Counted from the first letter of the stretch, positions 45,891-55,809 are shown. The stretch: DNA of 64,000 nt from Marinitoga litoralis (GCF_016908145.1 NZ_JAFBDI010000006.1:1-64000), one strand, 5' to 3'. Notes: generated by a model not told the origin, from the sequence alone. Numbers and translations: made by a program.

Positions 45891-46580
45891 ATGAATGTAG
45901 GCATAATTGTTGCTGCAGGAAAAGGTGAAAGAACAAAATTAGCCTACCCTAAACAATTTTACCAGATTTTAGGTAAAAGTTTGTTAAGAATTGCATTAGA
46001 AAAATATGAATATTCAAAAATAGATAAAATAATTGTTGTAGCTAATAAGGATTTCATAAATGAAACAAAAGAAGAATGTTATGGAATTAACAAAGTATAT
46101 GATATAATAGAAGGTGGGGAATCAAGACAAGAATCTGTATTTAATGCTTTAAGATATATATATGATAATCTTGGATTAATAACAATAGTGTCTATCCATG
46201 ATGCAGCAAGGCCTTTTGTTTCTACAAAAAAAATAAATGAAGGAATAGAGGTAACAAAAAAATATGGTTCTGCAGTTTTAGCCTTGCCCGAAAAAAATTC
46301 GCTTTCACAAGTAAATGATAATGTAATTAATAAGATTTTAGATAGGAATGAAATATATATTCATCAAACTCCCCAAACTTTTGATTTCCAAAAATTATAT
46401 AAAGCATATACGAATTTCGAAAATGAATTAAAAAGCTTTACTGATGATGCAAGTATATATCATAAGGCGGGGAATTTTGTTAGAATTATTGAAGGTGAAG
46501 AATATAATATAAAAATAACTACTGAATTTGATTTAAAATTTGCAAATTGGTTGATTGAGGAAGGGAAAATAAATGTTTAA
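45891..46580 (+). CDS. ispD: 2-C-methyl-D-erythritol 4-phosphate cytidylyltransferase
   Basis: This 229-aa enzyme of the MEP isoprenoid pathway has the CTP-binding start VAAGKGERTKLAYPKQF, IHDAARPF and the C-terminal ITTEFDLKFANWL. It joins CTP and MEP to make CDP-ME. The usual Gly-x-Gly-x-R-Met stretch reads GKGERTKLAYPKQ, within family variation. It is the first gene of a nine-gene + run and overlaps nfo by 8 bases. Confidence 0.94.
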   Translation: MNVGIIVAAGKGERTKLAYPKQFYQILGKSLLRIALEKYEYSKIDKIIVVANKDFINETKEECYGINKVYDIIEGGESRQESVFNALRYIYDNLGLITIVSIHDAARPFVSTKKINEGIEVTKKYGSAVLALPEKNSLSQVNDNVINKILDRNEIYIHQTPQTFDFQKLYKAYTNFENELKSFTDDASIYHKAGNFVRIIEGEEYNIKITTEFDLKFANWLIEEGKINV

Positions 46581-47430
46581 AATTGGAGCGCATATGAGTA
46601 CATCTAAAGGATTTCATAAAGTACCATTAAATACTATAGCAATAGATGGAAATACCTTTCAGATTTTTTGCCATAGTCCTAGAACATGGAAAGTAAAAGA
46701 TCCAAAAGAAGAAGATGTTATTAAATTTAAAGAAAATATGAAAAAAAATAATATATCATTTAAAGATGTTTTAGTTCATTCAGGGTATTTAATAAATTTA
46801 GCAACACCAAATGATGAAAATTGGGAAAAATCAATAAATCTAATGATTGAAGAATTAAAGATAACTGCAAAATTGGGGATAAAATATTTTAATGTTCATC
46901 CAGGATCACATTTAGGTAAAGGAGATGAGTTTGGATATGACAGGATAGCAAAAGCTTTAGATATTATATTAGAAAAATTAAACAATTTAGATGTTGTTAT
47001 ATTACTAGAAAATGTGGCTAAAAAAGGTGGCAATATTGGTTGGAAAATTGAACAATTGGGTGAAATAATTAAAAGAAGTAATTTTCAGGAAAAATTAGGA
47101 ATAACATATGATACATGTCATGGTTTTGATTCATACTATGATATTAGGAATAAAAATGAAGTTAGAAGACTATTAGAAGAAATAGAAAAATATATAGGTT
47201 TAGAAAAATTTAAGATGATACATTTAAATGATTCAAAGTTTCCACTAGGTGCAGGAAAGGATAGGCATGAATTTATAGGGAAAGGGGAAATAGGTATAAA
47301 AGGATTTGAAACATTTTTTTCTTTTGAAGAAATAATTAAATTGCCTATGCATCTTGAAACACCTGGTGATGATTCAGAGCATGCGGAAGATATAAAGGTA
47401 GTTAAAAGTATTTTGGAAATAAAGGGGTGA
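46573..47430 (+). CDS. nfo: Endonuclease IV (AP endonuclease)
   Basis: This 285-aa zinc enzyme cuts DNA at abasic sites. Family motifs are visible: GAHMSTSKGF at the start, NVHPGSHLGKG, the DTCHGFDSYYDIR zinc loop and HLNDSKFPLGAGKDRHE. The start has GAGGAAGGG in front and lies within the end of ispD, so translation is coupled. Confidence 0.97.
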   Translation: MFKIGAHMSTSKGFHKVPLNTIAIDGNTFQIFCHSPRTWKVKDPKEEDVIKFKENMKKNNISFKDVLVHSGYLINLATPNDENWEKSINLMIEELKITAKLGIKYFNVHPGSHLGKGDEFGYDRIAKALDIILEKLNNLDVVILLENVAKKGGNIGWKIEQLGEIIKRSNFQEKLGITYDTCHGFDSYYDIRNKNEVRRLLEEIEKYIGLEKFKMIHLNDSKFPLGAGKDRHEFIGKGEIGIKGFETFFSFEEIIKLPMHLETPGDDSEHAEDIKVVKSILEIKG

Positions 47431-47434
47431 GAAA

Positions 47435-48418
47435 ATGACAGATAATTTTGAAATTTTTGACGTTCAAGAAGAAAAGCCAAAGAAAAGGAAAAATATTTTT
47501 AAACGTATTGTGTGGCTAGTTATTGTCTTATTAATTTTAGGATATTTTAGTACTAGTGTTTATCAAGTAGGTCCATCTGAAATGGGATTAGTGCTTACTT
47601 TTGGAAAATATACTTCTAGTACAGGACCTGGTATTCATTGGCATTTGCCATATCCATTTCAAAGTCATAGAATAGTTGATATTAAAACATTAAAAAAAGT
47701 AGAAATTGGATTTAGAACAGTAAATTACAGGGGAAAAATAGAGTATCAAACTGTTTCTGAAGAAGCATTAATGATAACAGGTGATGAAAATATAGTAAAT
47801 CTTGAAGCTGTTGTACAATACAGGATTTCAGATCCTGTTAAATTTGCTTTTAGAGTCTTAAATGGATTTGATATGGTTAAATTTGCAACAGAAAGTGTAT
47901 TAAGAGAAATGGTTGCTATTAACGTTATTGACTCTGTTTTAACTTCCGAAAGGGATAGAATAGCAATGGAAACAGCAGAAAAAGTCCAAAAAATTCTTAA
48001 TGAGTATGAATCTGGTATTAAAGTTGAAAATGTATATTTACAAGAAGTTTCTCCTCCAGAAGAAGTTGTAAAGGCATTTGATGATGTAAATAGCGCTAAA
48101 CAAGATAAAGAGAAGTTTATAAATGAAGCAAACAGATATTCAAATGATGTTATTCCAAAAGCTGAAGGTGAAGCTCAAAAAATATTAAGAGAAGCAGAAG
48201 CATACTCATATGAAAAAGTAGCACTTGCAACAGGAGAAGCTCAAAGATTTAAAGAGATGTTAGAAGAATATAGTAATGCAAAAGATATAACTAAGAAAAG
48301 AATTATTCTTGAAGCGATTCAAGATTTATTAGAAAATTCAAAACAAAAGATTATTGTTGATAGTTCAGATACCCTTAAACTATTAAACTTACCAGAAATT
48401 GGTGGTGATTTAAAATGA
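47435..48418 (+). CDS. hflK: HflK, FtsH protease modulator
   Basis: This 327-aa SPFH protein has one N-terminal helix (about 24-43), the stomatin-like core starting YQVGPSEMGLVLTFGKY and a helical region rich in Ala and Glu (EAQKILREAEAYSYEK). With HflC it forms a membrane cage around the FtsH protease. It overlaps hflC by four bases. Confidence 0.95.
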   Translation: MTDNFEIFDVQEEKPKKRKNIFKRIVWLVIVLLILGYFSTSVYQVGPSEMGLVLTFGKYTSSTGPGIHWHLPYPFQSHRIVDIKTLKKVEIGFRTVNYRGKIEYQTVSEEALMITGDENIVNLEAVVQYRISDPVKFAFRVLNGFDMVKFATESVLREMVAINVIDSVLTSERDRIAMETAEKVQKILNEYESGIKVENVYLQEVSPPEEVVKAFDDVNSAKQDKEKFINEANRYSNDVIPKAEGEAQKILREAEAYSYEKVALATGEAQRFKEMLEEYSNAKDITKKRIILEAIQDLLENSKQKIIVDSSDTLKLLNLPEIGGDLK

Positions 48419-49275
48419 AAAAACAAACAAGAATAATTATTTTTGGAATTTTAGTATTATTAATAGCTATATTCATATACACGTCATTGTTTATAGTTAA
48501 CCAAGAACAACAAGCCGTAGTATTAAGATTTGGGCAAATTAAGAAAGTTGTTACAGAACCTGGTATTAGTTTTAAAACACCTTTTATTGATAATGTGGTA
48601 AAATTTGAAAAAAGACTTATGTTATATGATATTGAACCAGAAAGAATAATTACAGCTGATAAAAAAACTATTATAGTAGATACATATACTATATGGAGAA
48701 TAAATGACCCTAAAACATTTATTGAGAGTATGAGATCAGTTGATTTGGCATTAACAAGAATAGATGATGTTGTATATTCAAATGTTAGGGATTTGGTTGC
48801 TAAATATAACTTTGAAGAAGTATTATCAAAGAAAAGAGAAGAAATTTTATCTGAAATCACAAAAAGAAGTGGAGAAAATTTAAAACAATTTGGTATAGAA
48901 ATTGTAGATGTAAGGGTAAAAAGAACGGATCTTCCACCAGATATCTCAAAGTCAGTATATAATAGAATGATGGCAGAAAGGTATTCTATAGCAGCCCAAA
49001 TAAGAGCTGAAGGGCAAAGAGAATCAGAAATAATTAAAGCAGAAGCTGATAAAAAAGTAAAAATAATAATTTCTGAAGCACAAAAAAATGCTGAAATTAT
49101 AAGAGGTACAGCTGATGCCAGTGTTATATCTATTTTTGCAGATGCGTTTGGTGCAGATCCAGAATTCTTTGAATTAAGAAGAATAGCAGATATATATAAA
49201 AATTCATTTAAAGATGGAATGTTAATACTATCTCCAGATTCACCAATATTAAAATTTTTATATGAGGAGAAATAA
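48415..49275 (+). CDS. hflC: HflC, FtsH protease modulator
   Basis: This 286-aa SPFH protein has an N-terminal helix (6-25), FIVNQEQQAVVLRFGQI, the conserved WRINDPKTFIESMR stretch and an Ala/Glu-rich helix (RAEGQRESEIIKAEADKK). It pairs with HflK from the gene just upstream. ftsH is not in the window. Confidence 0.95.
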   Translation: MKKQTRIIIFGILVLLIAIFIYTSLFIVNQEQQAVVLRFGQIKKVVTEPGISFKTPFIDNVVKFEKRLMLYDIEPERIITADKKTIIVDTYTIWRINDPKTFIESMRSVDLALTRIDDVVYSNVRDLVAKYNFEEVLSKKREEILSEITKRSGENLKQFGIEIVDVRVKRTDLPPDISKSVYNRMMAERYSIAAQIRAEGQRESEIIKAEADKKVKIIISEAQKNAEIIRGTADASVISIFADAFGADPEFFELRRIADIYKNSFKDGMLILSPDSPILKFLYEEK

Positions 49276-49281
49276 TATTAA

Positions 49282-51048
49282 ATGAAAAAAGTTATAATAT
49301 TGATACTTTTAACATTGTTATTATTAAATTCATGTTCTGACATTTCAAAAAAAGTTGATATAAATATCGAAGGTGACGTATTGTCACCTTCTTTTCCCAT
49401 AAAAATTGATGTGAATTTAGAAGATTATACTTTAAAATTTTATAATGAAGATAATAATGAGATTTCATTTAAAAAAGATAATAATAAGTATTTTTTAAAT
49501 TTGAAAGAAGGAAAAAATACTATTAAAGTGGAAGTAATTTCTCAAAATAAAGTTATAAAAGAAAAAAGTTTTTCTGTAATTTTTGATAATACCCCACCTG
49601 ATATATCTTTTTTAAATTATTATATTAGAGGTGGAGAGCTTAATATAACGGCTTCTTCTCAAGCTACAGATTTAGAAAAATTTATTTTAAAATCAGATAA
49701 TATGGCTTATGAATTTAATATTAATTTTTCAACGCCTATTGAAAAAAATAAGGGAATATTAAGATATGAATTGTATGCTAAAGACAAATATAATAATATA
49801 TCTCAACCCAAAATAATCGAGATTGATACAAATAAGGATGATTTTCCTCAAATATTGAATGAAAGTTTAGATATATCTTTGTATGGTAATACAAACATAA
49901 AAGTTTTAGATGATTGGACTCCTGTAAATGAGATTAAGGTAATTTTAAAAACCGAAAAAAATACATATTCTTTGATTAATATAGATGAAGTATTATTAGA
50001 AGATACAAAAGAAGGCACCTTAGTAGTTATTGATAATGGCGATAATGCAATAGAAAAGAAAGTAGATATCCAAGTAGAAAAAGATCTCCCATCAATTCCA
50101 ACTGGTAATCCAAGGTTAATCGACTTTTCTGTAGACACCTTTGGATGGAATTATGAAACTGATGCATTTTCATATATAGTTGAAACACCATATACATTTG
50201 GTTGGAGACAAGGTTTAGAAACAAAAGCGGCTTTTGCAAGAGTTACAGATTCTAATATAGCAATGATAAGAGAAAAAAGTCAATTTTCTACATTAAGTTT
50301 TCCATCTCATCCAACTATAAGATTTTCTGGGACATTTGTGCATTTAGTTAGAAATATTATTGAATCCTCCGAAGATAATCTATATTTACCACAAATAAAT
50401 TCAGAATTTTTAATTGGAGGTAAAACTGTTTTAGGAGAAAAAAGTGTTGTTATGGTAGAATCTGGAAGTGTATTGAAATTTGTATCTAATTCTCAATTAA
50501 TTATTAAAGGATTATTTTTTATAATGCCAGGTGCGGGGAAATCATTAATTAGTGGAAATGGTGAAATAATTGTAGATGGGGGTATATTAATAGCGTCAAA
50601 AACTATATTTGATAAAGTCAGGATAATTGGGAATAAAGCAAAATTAATCTATCTAGAAGATTCAGAGTTTTTAGAAGGTTCAGATATATTGTCTACAAAT
50701 GATTTTAGGATTTGTTTATATAATAATTTAGGTTATAATAGTAATTTGAATTTTTATAATTCTGAAGAAGTATATATTAAAGATAGTTCTTTTAAAGATG
50801 TATCTTTGTATAATATAAATAAATTAGAGGGTTTTAAATCAGTATTTAATAATTTAATTATTAATGGTTTAAGTAAGTTATTTTTGAGTAGTAGCAATGT
50901 AAGTAATATTACTCAAAATGATTTTTCTTGGTCAAAAATCATTAATTCTAAAATAAGGGAATTGAGCGTTTCAAATTATTCAAGAAGTGTTTTATATAAT
51001 AGTGATGTAGAGAATATACAATCAGAATCAGGTGTGGTGGTGAAATGA
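49282..51048 (+). CDS. Uncharacterised lipoprotein with Ig-like and beta-helix-like parts
   Basis: This 588-aa protein has a lipoprotein signal with lipobox LLNSC (Cys18). Residues 30-270 look like repeated beta-sandwich modules (TLKFYNEDNNEISF, KSFSVIFDNTPPDISFLNYY). Residues 390-580 look like a parallel beta-helix with short regular turns (MPGAGKSLISGNGEIIVDGG). No catalytic motif is seen. It sits between hflC and a methyltransferase and overlaps the latter by four bases. A surface or toga-associated role is inference. Confidence 0.7.
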   Translation: MKKVIILILLTLLLLNSCSDISKKVDINIEGDVLSPSFPIKIDVNLEDYTLKFYNEDNNEISFKKDNNKYFLNLKEGKNTIKVEVISQNKVIKEKSFSVIFDNTPPDISFLNYYIRGGELNITASSQATDLEKFILKSDNMAYEFNINFSTPIEKNKGILRYELYAKDKYNNISQPKIIEIDTNKDDFPQILNESLDISLYGNTNIKVLDDWTPVNEIKVILKTEKNTYSLINIDEVLLEDTKEGTLVVIDNGDNAIEKKVDIQVEKDLPSIPTGNPRLIDFSVDTFGWNYETDAFSYIVETPYTFGWRQGLETKAAFARVTDSNIAMIREKSQFSTLSFPSHPTIRFSGTFVHLVRNIIESSEDNLYLPQINSEFLIGGKTVLGEKSVVMVESGSVLKFVSNSQLIIKGLFFIMPGAGKSLISGNGEIIVDGGILIASKTIFDKVRIIGNKAKLIYLEDSEFLEGSDILSTNDFRICLYNNLGYNSNLNFYNSEEVYIKDSSFKDVSLYNINKLEGFKSVFNNLIINGLSKLFLSSSNVSNITQNDFSWSKIINSKIRELSVSNYSRSVLYNSDVENIQSESGVVVK

Positions 51049-51704
51049 AAGAATTAAAATTAGAATCACCAAATAGATTTCATTCGCCAACCCATGGAAC
51101 AACTTTTTTAATTGATATATGTAAATTAATGAAAAATGAAAAAAAAATACTTGAATTAGGCTCTGGCATTGGCAGTGTATCTTTAGCAATAGCAAAAAAA
51201 TATAAAAACGTAGAAATTATAGGAATAGAAATTCAAAAAGAGCCTTATGAATATTCATTAAAAAATGCAGAAATAAATGGATTAGATGTATCTTTTATTA
51301 ATGATGATGTTGTTAATATTTCTAAATATTTAGAAAGGGAGTCAATTGATTGTATTATTACTAATCCGCCACATTATTCTAGTAAATCTTTGATTAGTCC
51401 ATATGATGAAAGAAAAACAGCTAGAACATTTAATGAAAAAGATTTAGAAAAATTTTTTATCGCAGCAAATTATGCATTAAAAAATAAAAAAAGAATGATT
51501 TTTGTTTATCATCCTACATATTTTATAACTTTTTTAAAATTAGCTGAAAAATATAATTTTATCCTACAAGAAATGTATATAGCTTATGGAAAACAAAATA
51601 GTAATGCTCAATTAATAGGAGGAGTTTTAAGAAAAAATGGTGGTGAGAATTTAACAATTCATCCACCAGTATTTTTGAGAAGTAGTGGAAGTGAAGGAGG
51701 ATAA
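51045..51704 (+). CDS. TrmN6-like tRNA/DNA-type N6-adenine methyltransferase
   Basis: This 219-aa enzyme has the SAM loop LELGSGIGSVSLAIA and the N6-adenine motif IITNPPHYSS, the arrangement of tRNA1(Val) A37 methyltransferases (TrmN6/YfiC). Substrate by similarity is tRNA; other RNA methyl transfer is possible. The start overlaps the stop of the lipoprotein gene. Confidence 0.85.
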   Translation: MKELKLESPNRFHSPTHGTTFLIDICKLMKNEKKILELGSGIGSVSLAIAKKYKNVEIIGIEIQKEPYEYSLKNAEINGLDVSFINDDVVNISKYLERESIDCIITNPPHYSSKSLISPYDERKTARTFNEKDLEKFFIAANYALKNKKRMIFVYHPTYFITFLKLAEKYNFILQEMYIAYGKQNSNAQLIGGVLRKNGGENLTIHPPVFLRSSGSEGG

Positions 51705-51705
51705 T

Positions 51706-52302
51706 ATGTTAATAACTTTTGAAGGTATAGAAAGTTCTGGAAAATCAACATTATCAAAAAGATTAACCGAATATTTGAAATCAAATAATAATGATGTTAT
51801 ATGGAATAGGGAACCAGGTGGAACAGAATTAGGTGAAAAAATAAGAGAAATTTTATTAGGAGATTATAATATATGCAGTATTAGTGAAGCATTATTATTT
51901 GCAGCTAGTAGGGCTCAGCTGGTTGAAGAGTTAATAAAACCAAATATGAATAAAATAATAATTTTAGATAGATTTGTTGATTCATCGATAGTATATCAAG
52001 GGTATGCTAGAAATTTAGGTTGGAAAGAAGTGTATGAAATAAATAAACATGCTTTAAATGGAATAATGCCTGATCTAACAATTGTAGTAGATGTTACTGT
52101 TGATACTTCATTTAATAGAATGAAAAATAAAAATAGAGACAGAATTGAAAACGAAGGTAAAGAGTTTTTTGAAAAAACACGCGAGGGGTTTCTCAAATTA
52201 AAAGAATGGTTTCCTAGCAGAAATATTGAAATAATAAATGGAGAACTTACTTTAGATGAAGAATTTGAAATATTGTTGGATATAATTAGAAAATATATTT
52301 AA
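51706..52302 (+). CDS. tmk: Thymidylate kinase
   Basis: This 198-aa enzyme makes dTDP from dTMP. It has the P-loop FEGIESSGKST, NREPGGTELGEKIR, the DR motif LDRFVDSSIVYQGYARNLG (Phe where Tyr is common) and a lid region. The start at 51706 follows AAGGAGG; an in-frame start at 51685 would overlap the methyltransferase. Confidence 0.97.
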   Translation: MLITFEGIESSGKSTLSKRLTEYLKSNNNDVIWNREPGGTELGEKIREILLGDYNICSISEALLFAASRAQLVEELIKPNMNKIIILDRFVDSSIVYQGYARNLGWKEVYEINKHALNGIMPDLTIVVDVTVDTSFNRMKNKNRDRIENEGKEFFEKTREGFLKLKEWFPSRNIEIINGELTLDEEFEILLDIIRKYI

Positions 52303-52315
52303 AAGAGGGGATAAC

Positions 52316-52615
52316 ATGTTTTGGTTTAAAAAGAAAAAGAACAAAAAAAATCCATTCTATAATGAAGGTAATGCTTTAGTTATTTACTTTAAATGTGATA
52401 AATGTGGTGAAAAATTTAGAAGTTACCTTAGAAAAGGGTATGATTTCTCAAATGCATATAATGGAAGGGCTGTTTATATTATTAATAAGGAATATATAGG
52501 TTCTAAATGTCCAGAAAAAATTCAGTTAAATTCTGAATTTGATGGTTCATACAGATTATTGAACTTTGAATTAATAGGTGGGACAATCATAACAAAAGAG
52601 GAGTTTGAAGAATAG
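52316..52615 (+). CDS. Small conserved-type protein with CxxC motif
   Basis: This 99-aa protein is not assigned to a family. It opens with a Lys/Asn-rich tail, then CDKCGEKFRSYLRKGYDF and a lone later Cys (GSKCPEKIQL), which could bind a metal. The rest is strand-rich. Ribosome site GAGGGG. It lies between tmk and the clamp-like gene with 13 and 1 bases of spacing, so it belongs to the operon. Confidence 0.7.
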   Translation: MFWFKKKKNKKNPFYNEGNALVIYFKCDKCGEKFRSYLRKGYDFSNAYNGRAVYIINKEYIGSKCPEKIQLNSEFDGSYRLLNFELIGGTIITKEEFEE

Positions 52616-52616
52616 A

Positions 52617-53678
52617 ATGGAAGGATGGATTCCTACAAGAAGATTGTTGAAAATAACAGAGTTTGCTGATAAATTTTGTGGAAAAACCGAGCCAATACAT
52701 AGATATATTTATCTATATTTTGATAAAGTTTTAAGAGTTTCTATGACAGATGGATGTGCTATTGCAGACATGTTTTTTTCAAAAGAATTTTTTCCATTTA
52801 AACAAACATATAGAATTTCAATACAGCATTTAAAGGGATTATTAAAAGGATTAAAAGAAGAAAAACATCCATTTATTCGAATGTTAGCTTTAGATGAAGG
52901 ATTAAAAATAGATTTAGAAAATATGGCATTAAATATAGAATCAGAAGATAAAATAAAACCAGAATTTAAAATGGATAAAATTTTATTCAATAATCCAACG
53001 GTAAAATTACACCAAAAAGATTTTATTAATTCGTTGGATTTTTCTAGTATTTTAGCAATGGAAGGGGATATTATCAATATTGTTTCAGATAATAAGTATA
53101 TATGGAGTTACTATCATGATTTTAATATGAGTACATATAGTTTGATAGGAGAATCAAATACTAGATTTTCACGTGGTATTCCATATGTGACAATACGCCA
53201 TATAATAAAATCATTATCTTTGTTATCCGATGACGAAATCATGATATTTTTAGAAGAAAAGTCATTATTTTTAAAAGGTAAAGGATACAACATTAAAGTT
53301 TGTAATGTAATAAATCCTGTTGTAGAGACAATAAATATTCAAATTGAACATTTAGAAGAAAAAAAAGCAAATGTGAAAGATATAAAAAAAATTATGAATA
53401 AAGCTTATACAGCATTACCAGTTAATGCAAAAGTTTATATAGTTTTTGGCAAGGATTCATATATTTTAGCAAAAGATGGAAAAACTACATTAACTTGGAA
53501 AATAGATTTAGAATTTAAAAATCAATATTTAGTAGAGGTAAATCATAGAAAACTTAGATCAATTCTTTCTAGAATGGATGATGAAATATATATAAAAATG
53601 AACGAAAAGAAAATAGTATTTTCGAATAAAAACAAGTACTTAGAAATATATGTAAAAGAATTTAAAAATCATCAATAG
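52617..53678 (+). CDS. Putative sliding-clamp-fold (DnaN-like) protein
   Basis: This 353-aa protein has the length and three-part strand/helix pattern of the bacterial beta clamp (about 366 aa). Suggestive stretches are SMTDGCAIADMFFSK (like the clamp TDGxRLA segment) and a C-terminal module YLVEVNHRKLRSILSRMDDE then KYLEIYVKEF (like the third clamp domain). Similarity is weak and judged by eye; clamp hallmark peptides are not fully present, so it is probably not the main DnaN. The neighbouring tmk gives a DNA-precursor context. An in-frame TTG at 52605 is an alternative start. Its end overlaps the convergent HD-GYP gene by 17 bases. Confidence 0.5.
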   Translation: MEGWIPTRRLLKITEFADKFCGKTEPIHRYIYLYFDKVLRVSMTDGCAIADMFFSKEFFPFKQTYRISIQHLKGLLKGLKEEKHPFIRMLALDEGLKIDLENMALNIESEDKIKPEFKMDKILFNNPTVKLHQKDFINSLDFSSILAMEGDIINIVSDNKYIWSYYHDFNMSTYSLIGESNTRFSRGIPYVTIRHIIKSLSLLSDDEIMIFLEEKSLFLKGKGYNIKVCNVINPVVETINIQIEHLEEKKANVKDIKKIMNKAYTALPVNAKVYIVFGKDSYILAKDGKTTLTWKIDLEFKNQYLVEVNHRKLRSILSRMDDEIYIKMNEKKIVFSNKNKYLEIYVKEFKNHQ

Positions 53679-54729
53679 GTTGATAGTCTAATATTTTAAC
53701 TATTCTAATATTTTTTTCTTCATTTAAATCTATTATATCATTATTTACTTTAACAATAGGCTTCATTTTATTATTCCTATTAGTTCCAATAATGATCCCT
53801 TTAGAATTATCATTTAACATTACACACATACCTGGTGGAAATAATCCAAGTGAATTTATTAGATTTTGCGCAATATCTGGATCAAAATCTTTATTTACAT
53901 GAGATAACATATATGATATTGTTTTATAAGGTGTCCAAGGATCTTTATAACTTCTTTTACTTGTTAAAGCGTCGTATACATCACTTAAAGCAAGTATTCT
54001 ACCGTATAATGAAATATCCTTTCCTTTTTTCTTAAAAATATATCCAGTACCATCAAATCTTTCATGATGTTCTATAGAACCTTCTATAACTCTTTTATCA
54101 TTATAACCAGAATTTTCTAAAATTTCTTTAGTATATATTACATGATTTTTTACAAATTCAAATTCATCAGAAGATAATTTTCTTGGTGCATTTAATATTT
54201 CTAAAGGTATTTTAGTTTTTCCCACATCGTGTAAAATACCGCTTAAAGCAATTTCATATAGCTCATCATCTTTTACACCCATATCTAAAGCTATAAGGGC
54301 ACTTAATATCATTACATTTAATGAGTGAGAGAATAAATAGTCATCATAACTTTTTAATTTTTTTAATGGAACAAATATTTTATCTGAAAAGTTATTGCTC
54401 ATTTCATTTATGATTTCAGCAGTAACCTCTTCTACTTCTGACATATTTAATTCACCAGTGTTCATTAAAGTTTCAAATATTTTTTTAGTTTTTAAAAAAC
54501 TTTTTTCTAAAAGTTCTTTACTGATTGTAGTGTGAATATACGAATTTAATTTCTTCTCATTAGAAATGTTTTTAATTGGAATTTTAAAAATTCCATTATT
54601 TTTTATTATTTTAATTTTTTGCTCATCTAAAATAGTTCCTTTTTCATACAATATTTTTCCATTAAAACTCCTAATATCCATATCTAATATCATATTCGGC
54701 TTTACTTTGTCTATTGATATGAATTTCAT
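53662..54729 (-). CDS. HD-GYP domain protein 1 (c-di-GMP phosphodiesterase)
   Basis: This 355-aa protein has an N-terminal module (1-60, VKPNMILDMDI), the HD-GYP domain with His135, His167-Asp168 (HDVGKT), His196, His221-His222 (HHERFDGTGY) and Asp226, and a small C-terminal beta domain (295-355). All metal ligands and the HDxGK Lys are present; GYP reads GYI. It should hydrolyse c-di-GMP. It lies 9 bases after its paralog. Confidence 0.92.
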   Translation of the reverse strand: MKFISIDKVKPNMILDMDIRSFNGKILYEKGTILDEQKIKIIKNNGIFKIPIKNISNEKKLNSYIHTTISKELLEKSFLKTKKIFETLMNTGELNMSEVEEVTAEIINEMSNNFSDKIFVPLKKLKSYDDYLFSHSLNVMILSALIALDMGVKDDELYEIALSGILHDVGKTKIPLEILNAPRKLSSDEFEFVKNHVIYTKEILENSGYNDKRVIEGSIEHHERFDGTGYIFKKKGKDISLYGRILALSDVYDALTSKRSYKDPWTPYKTISYMLSHVNKDFDPDIAQNLINSLGLFPPGMCVMLNDNSKGIIIGTNRNNKMKPIVKVNNDIIDLNEEKNIRIVKILDYQPIDDF

Positions 54730-54738
54730 ATAAATCCC

Positions 54739-55809
54739 TCACTCAATGTAAATATAATCTAAAACTTTTACAATTCTTATTTTTTTTTCTTTACTTAAAT
54801 CTAAAACATCGCCATGATCGATTTTTATAATTGGTCTTATTTTATTTGATCTATTAGATGCAATAACTGTTCCAAATTGACCATTATTTAATTGAACTCT
54901 AGTTCCTGCAGGATAAATACCGAAAGCATTAATAATACCTTGAGCATATTCACCATCAAATTGTTTTCCTACATTAGTTAAAATAAATGATATTGTTTTA
55001 TAAGGAGACCAAGGTCCTTTATAACTTCTAACACTTGTCAAAGCATCATATACATCCGCAATAGAAACAATTTTTCCGAATTTAGTTATTTCATCTCCTT
55101 TTTTCTTTTCTAGATAACCATTTCCATCTACCCTTTCATGGTGTTCATATATTCCACCTATAATATTTTTATCTTTTATATTACTATTAATAGCAATTTT
55201 TTTTCCATATAACACATGATTTCTTACAGCATTTAATTCTTCCTCGTTTAATGCTCTTGGAGCATTTAATATTTCAATAGGAACCATTGTTTTTCCAATA
55301 TCATGCAATAACGAAGATATTGATATATCTAAAAGCTCATCTCCTATAATTTTATTTTCAACAGCTAATAACGAACTTATTATCATTACATTTAAAGAAT
55401 GAGCATATAAATATTCATCAAAACTTTTTAGCTTTTTTAAAGGAACAAATAATATATCAGAGTAATTATTTTCAATTTCATTTTTAATTGATGAAGCTAT
55501 ATCAATAACAGCATCTATATCAATTTTATTATTATCTTCTAAATGTTTAAATAAGTCTTTTATTTTATTATAATTTAAATCAATAATCTCTTTGCTTATT
55601 ACAGAATGTTTATGAGCTTCTTGAGAAATTTTTGGAGTTACTTTCAATGAATTAACAGGTATATTAAATATCCCTAGTTTTTTTAAATTAGATATTATTT
55701 CTTCATTAATTTCAGTATTTTTTTTATATATAACATTACCAGCAGTATCTCTAACATCCATTGCTAAAATCATGCCATATTTAGCTTTATTAAGTGGTAT
55801 AATTTTCAT
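54739..55809 (-). CDS. HD-GYP domain protein 2 (c-di-GMP phosphodiesterase)
   Basis: This 356-aa paralog of the next gene has the same three-part layout: N-terminal module (NKAKYGMILAMDV), HD-GYP ligands His137, His169-Asp170 (HDIGKT), His198, His223-His224 (HHERVDGNGY) and Asp228, and the C-terminal beta domain. It looks catalytically intact with GYL for GYP. Its start overlaps the stop of the upstream paralog (ATGA). Confidence 0.92.
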   Translation of the reverse strand: MKIIPLNKAKYGMILAMDVRDTAGNVIYKKNTEINEEIISNLKKLGIFNIPVNSLKVTPKISQEAHKHSVISKEIIDLNYNKIKDLFKHLEDNNKIDIDAVIDIASSIKNEIENNYSDILFVPLKKLKSFDEYLYAHSLNVMIISSLLAVENKIIGDELLDISISSLLHDIGKTMVPIEILNAPRALNEEELNAVRNHVLYGKKIAINSNIKDKNIIGGIYEHHERVDGNGYLEKKKGDEITKFGKIVSIADVYDALTSVRSYKGPWSPYKTISFILTNVGKQFDGEYAQGIINAFGIYPAGTRVQLNNGQFGTVIASNRSNKIRPIIKIDHGDVLDLSKEKKIRIVKVLDYIYIE

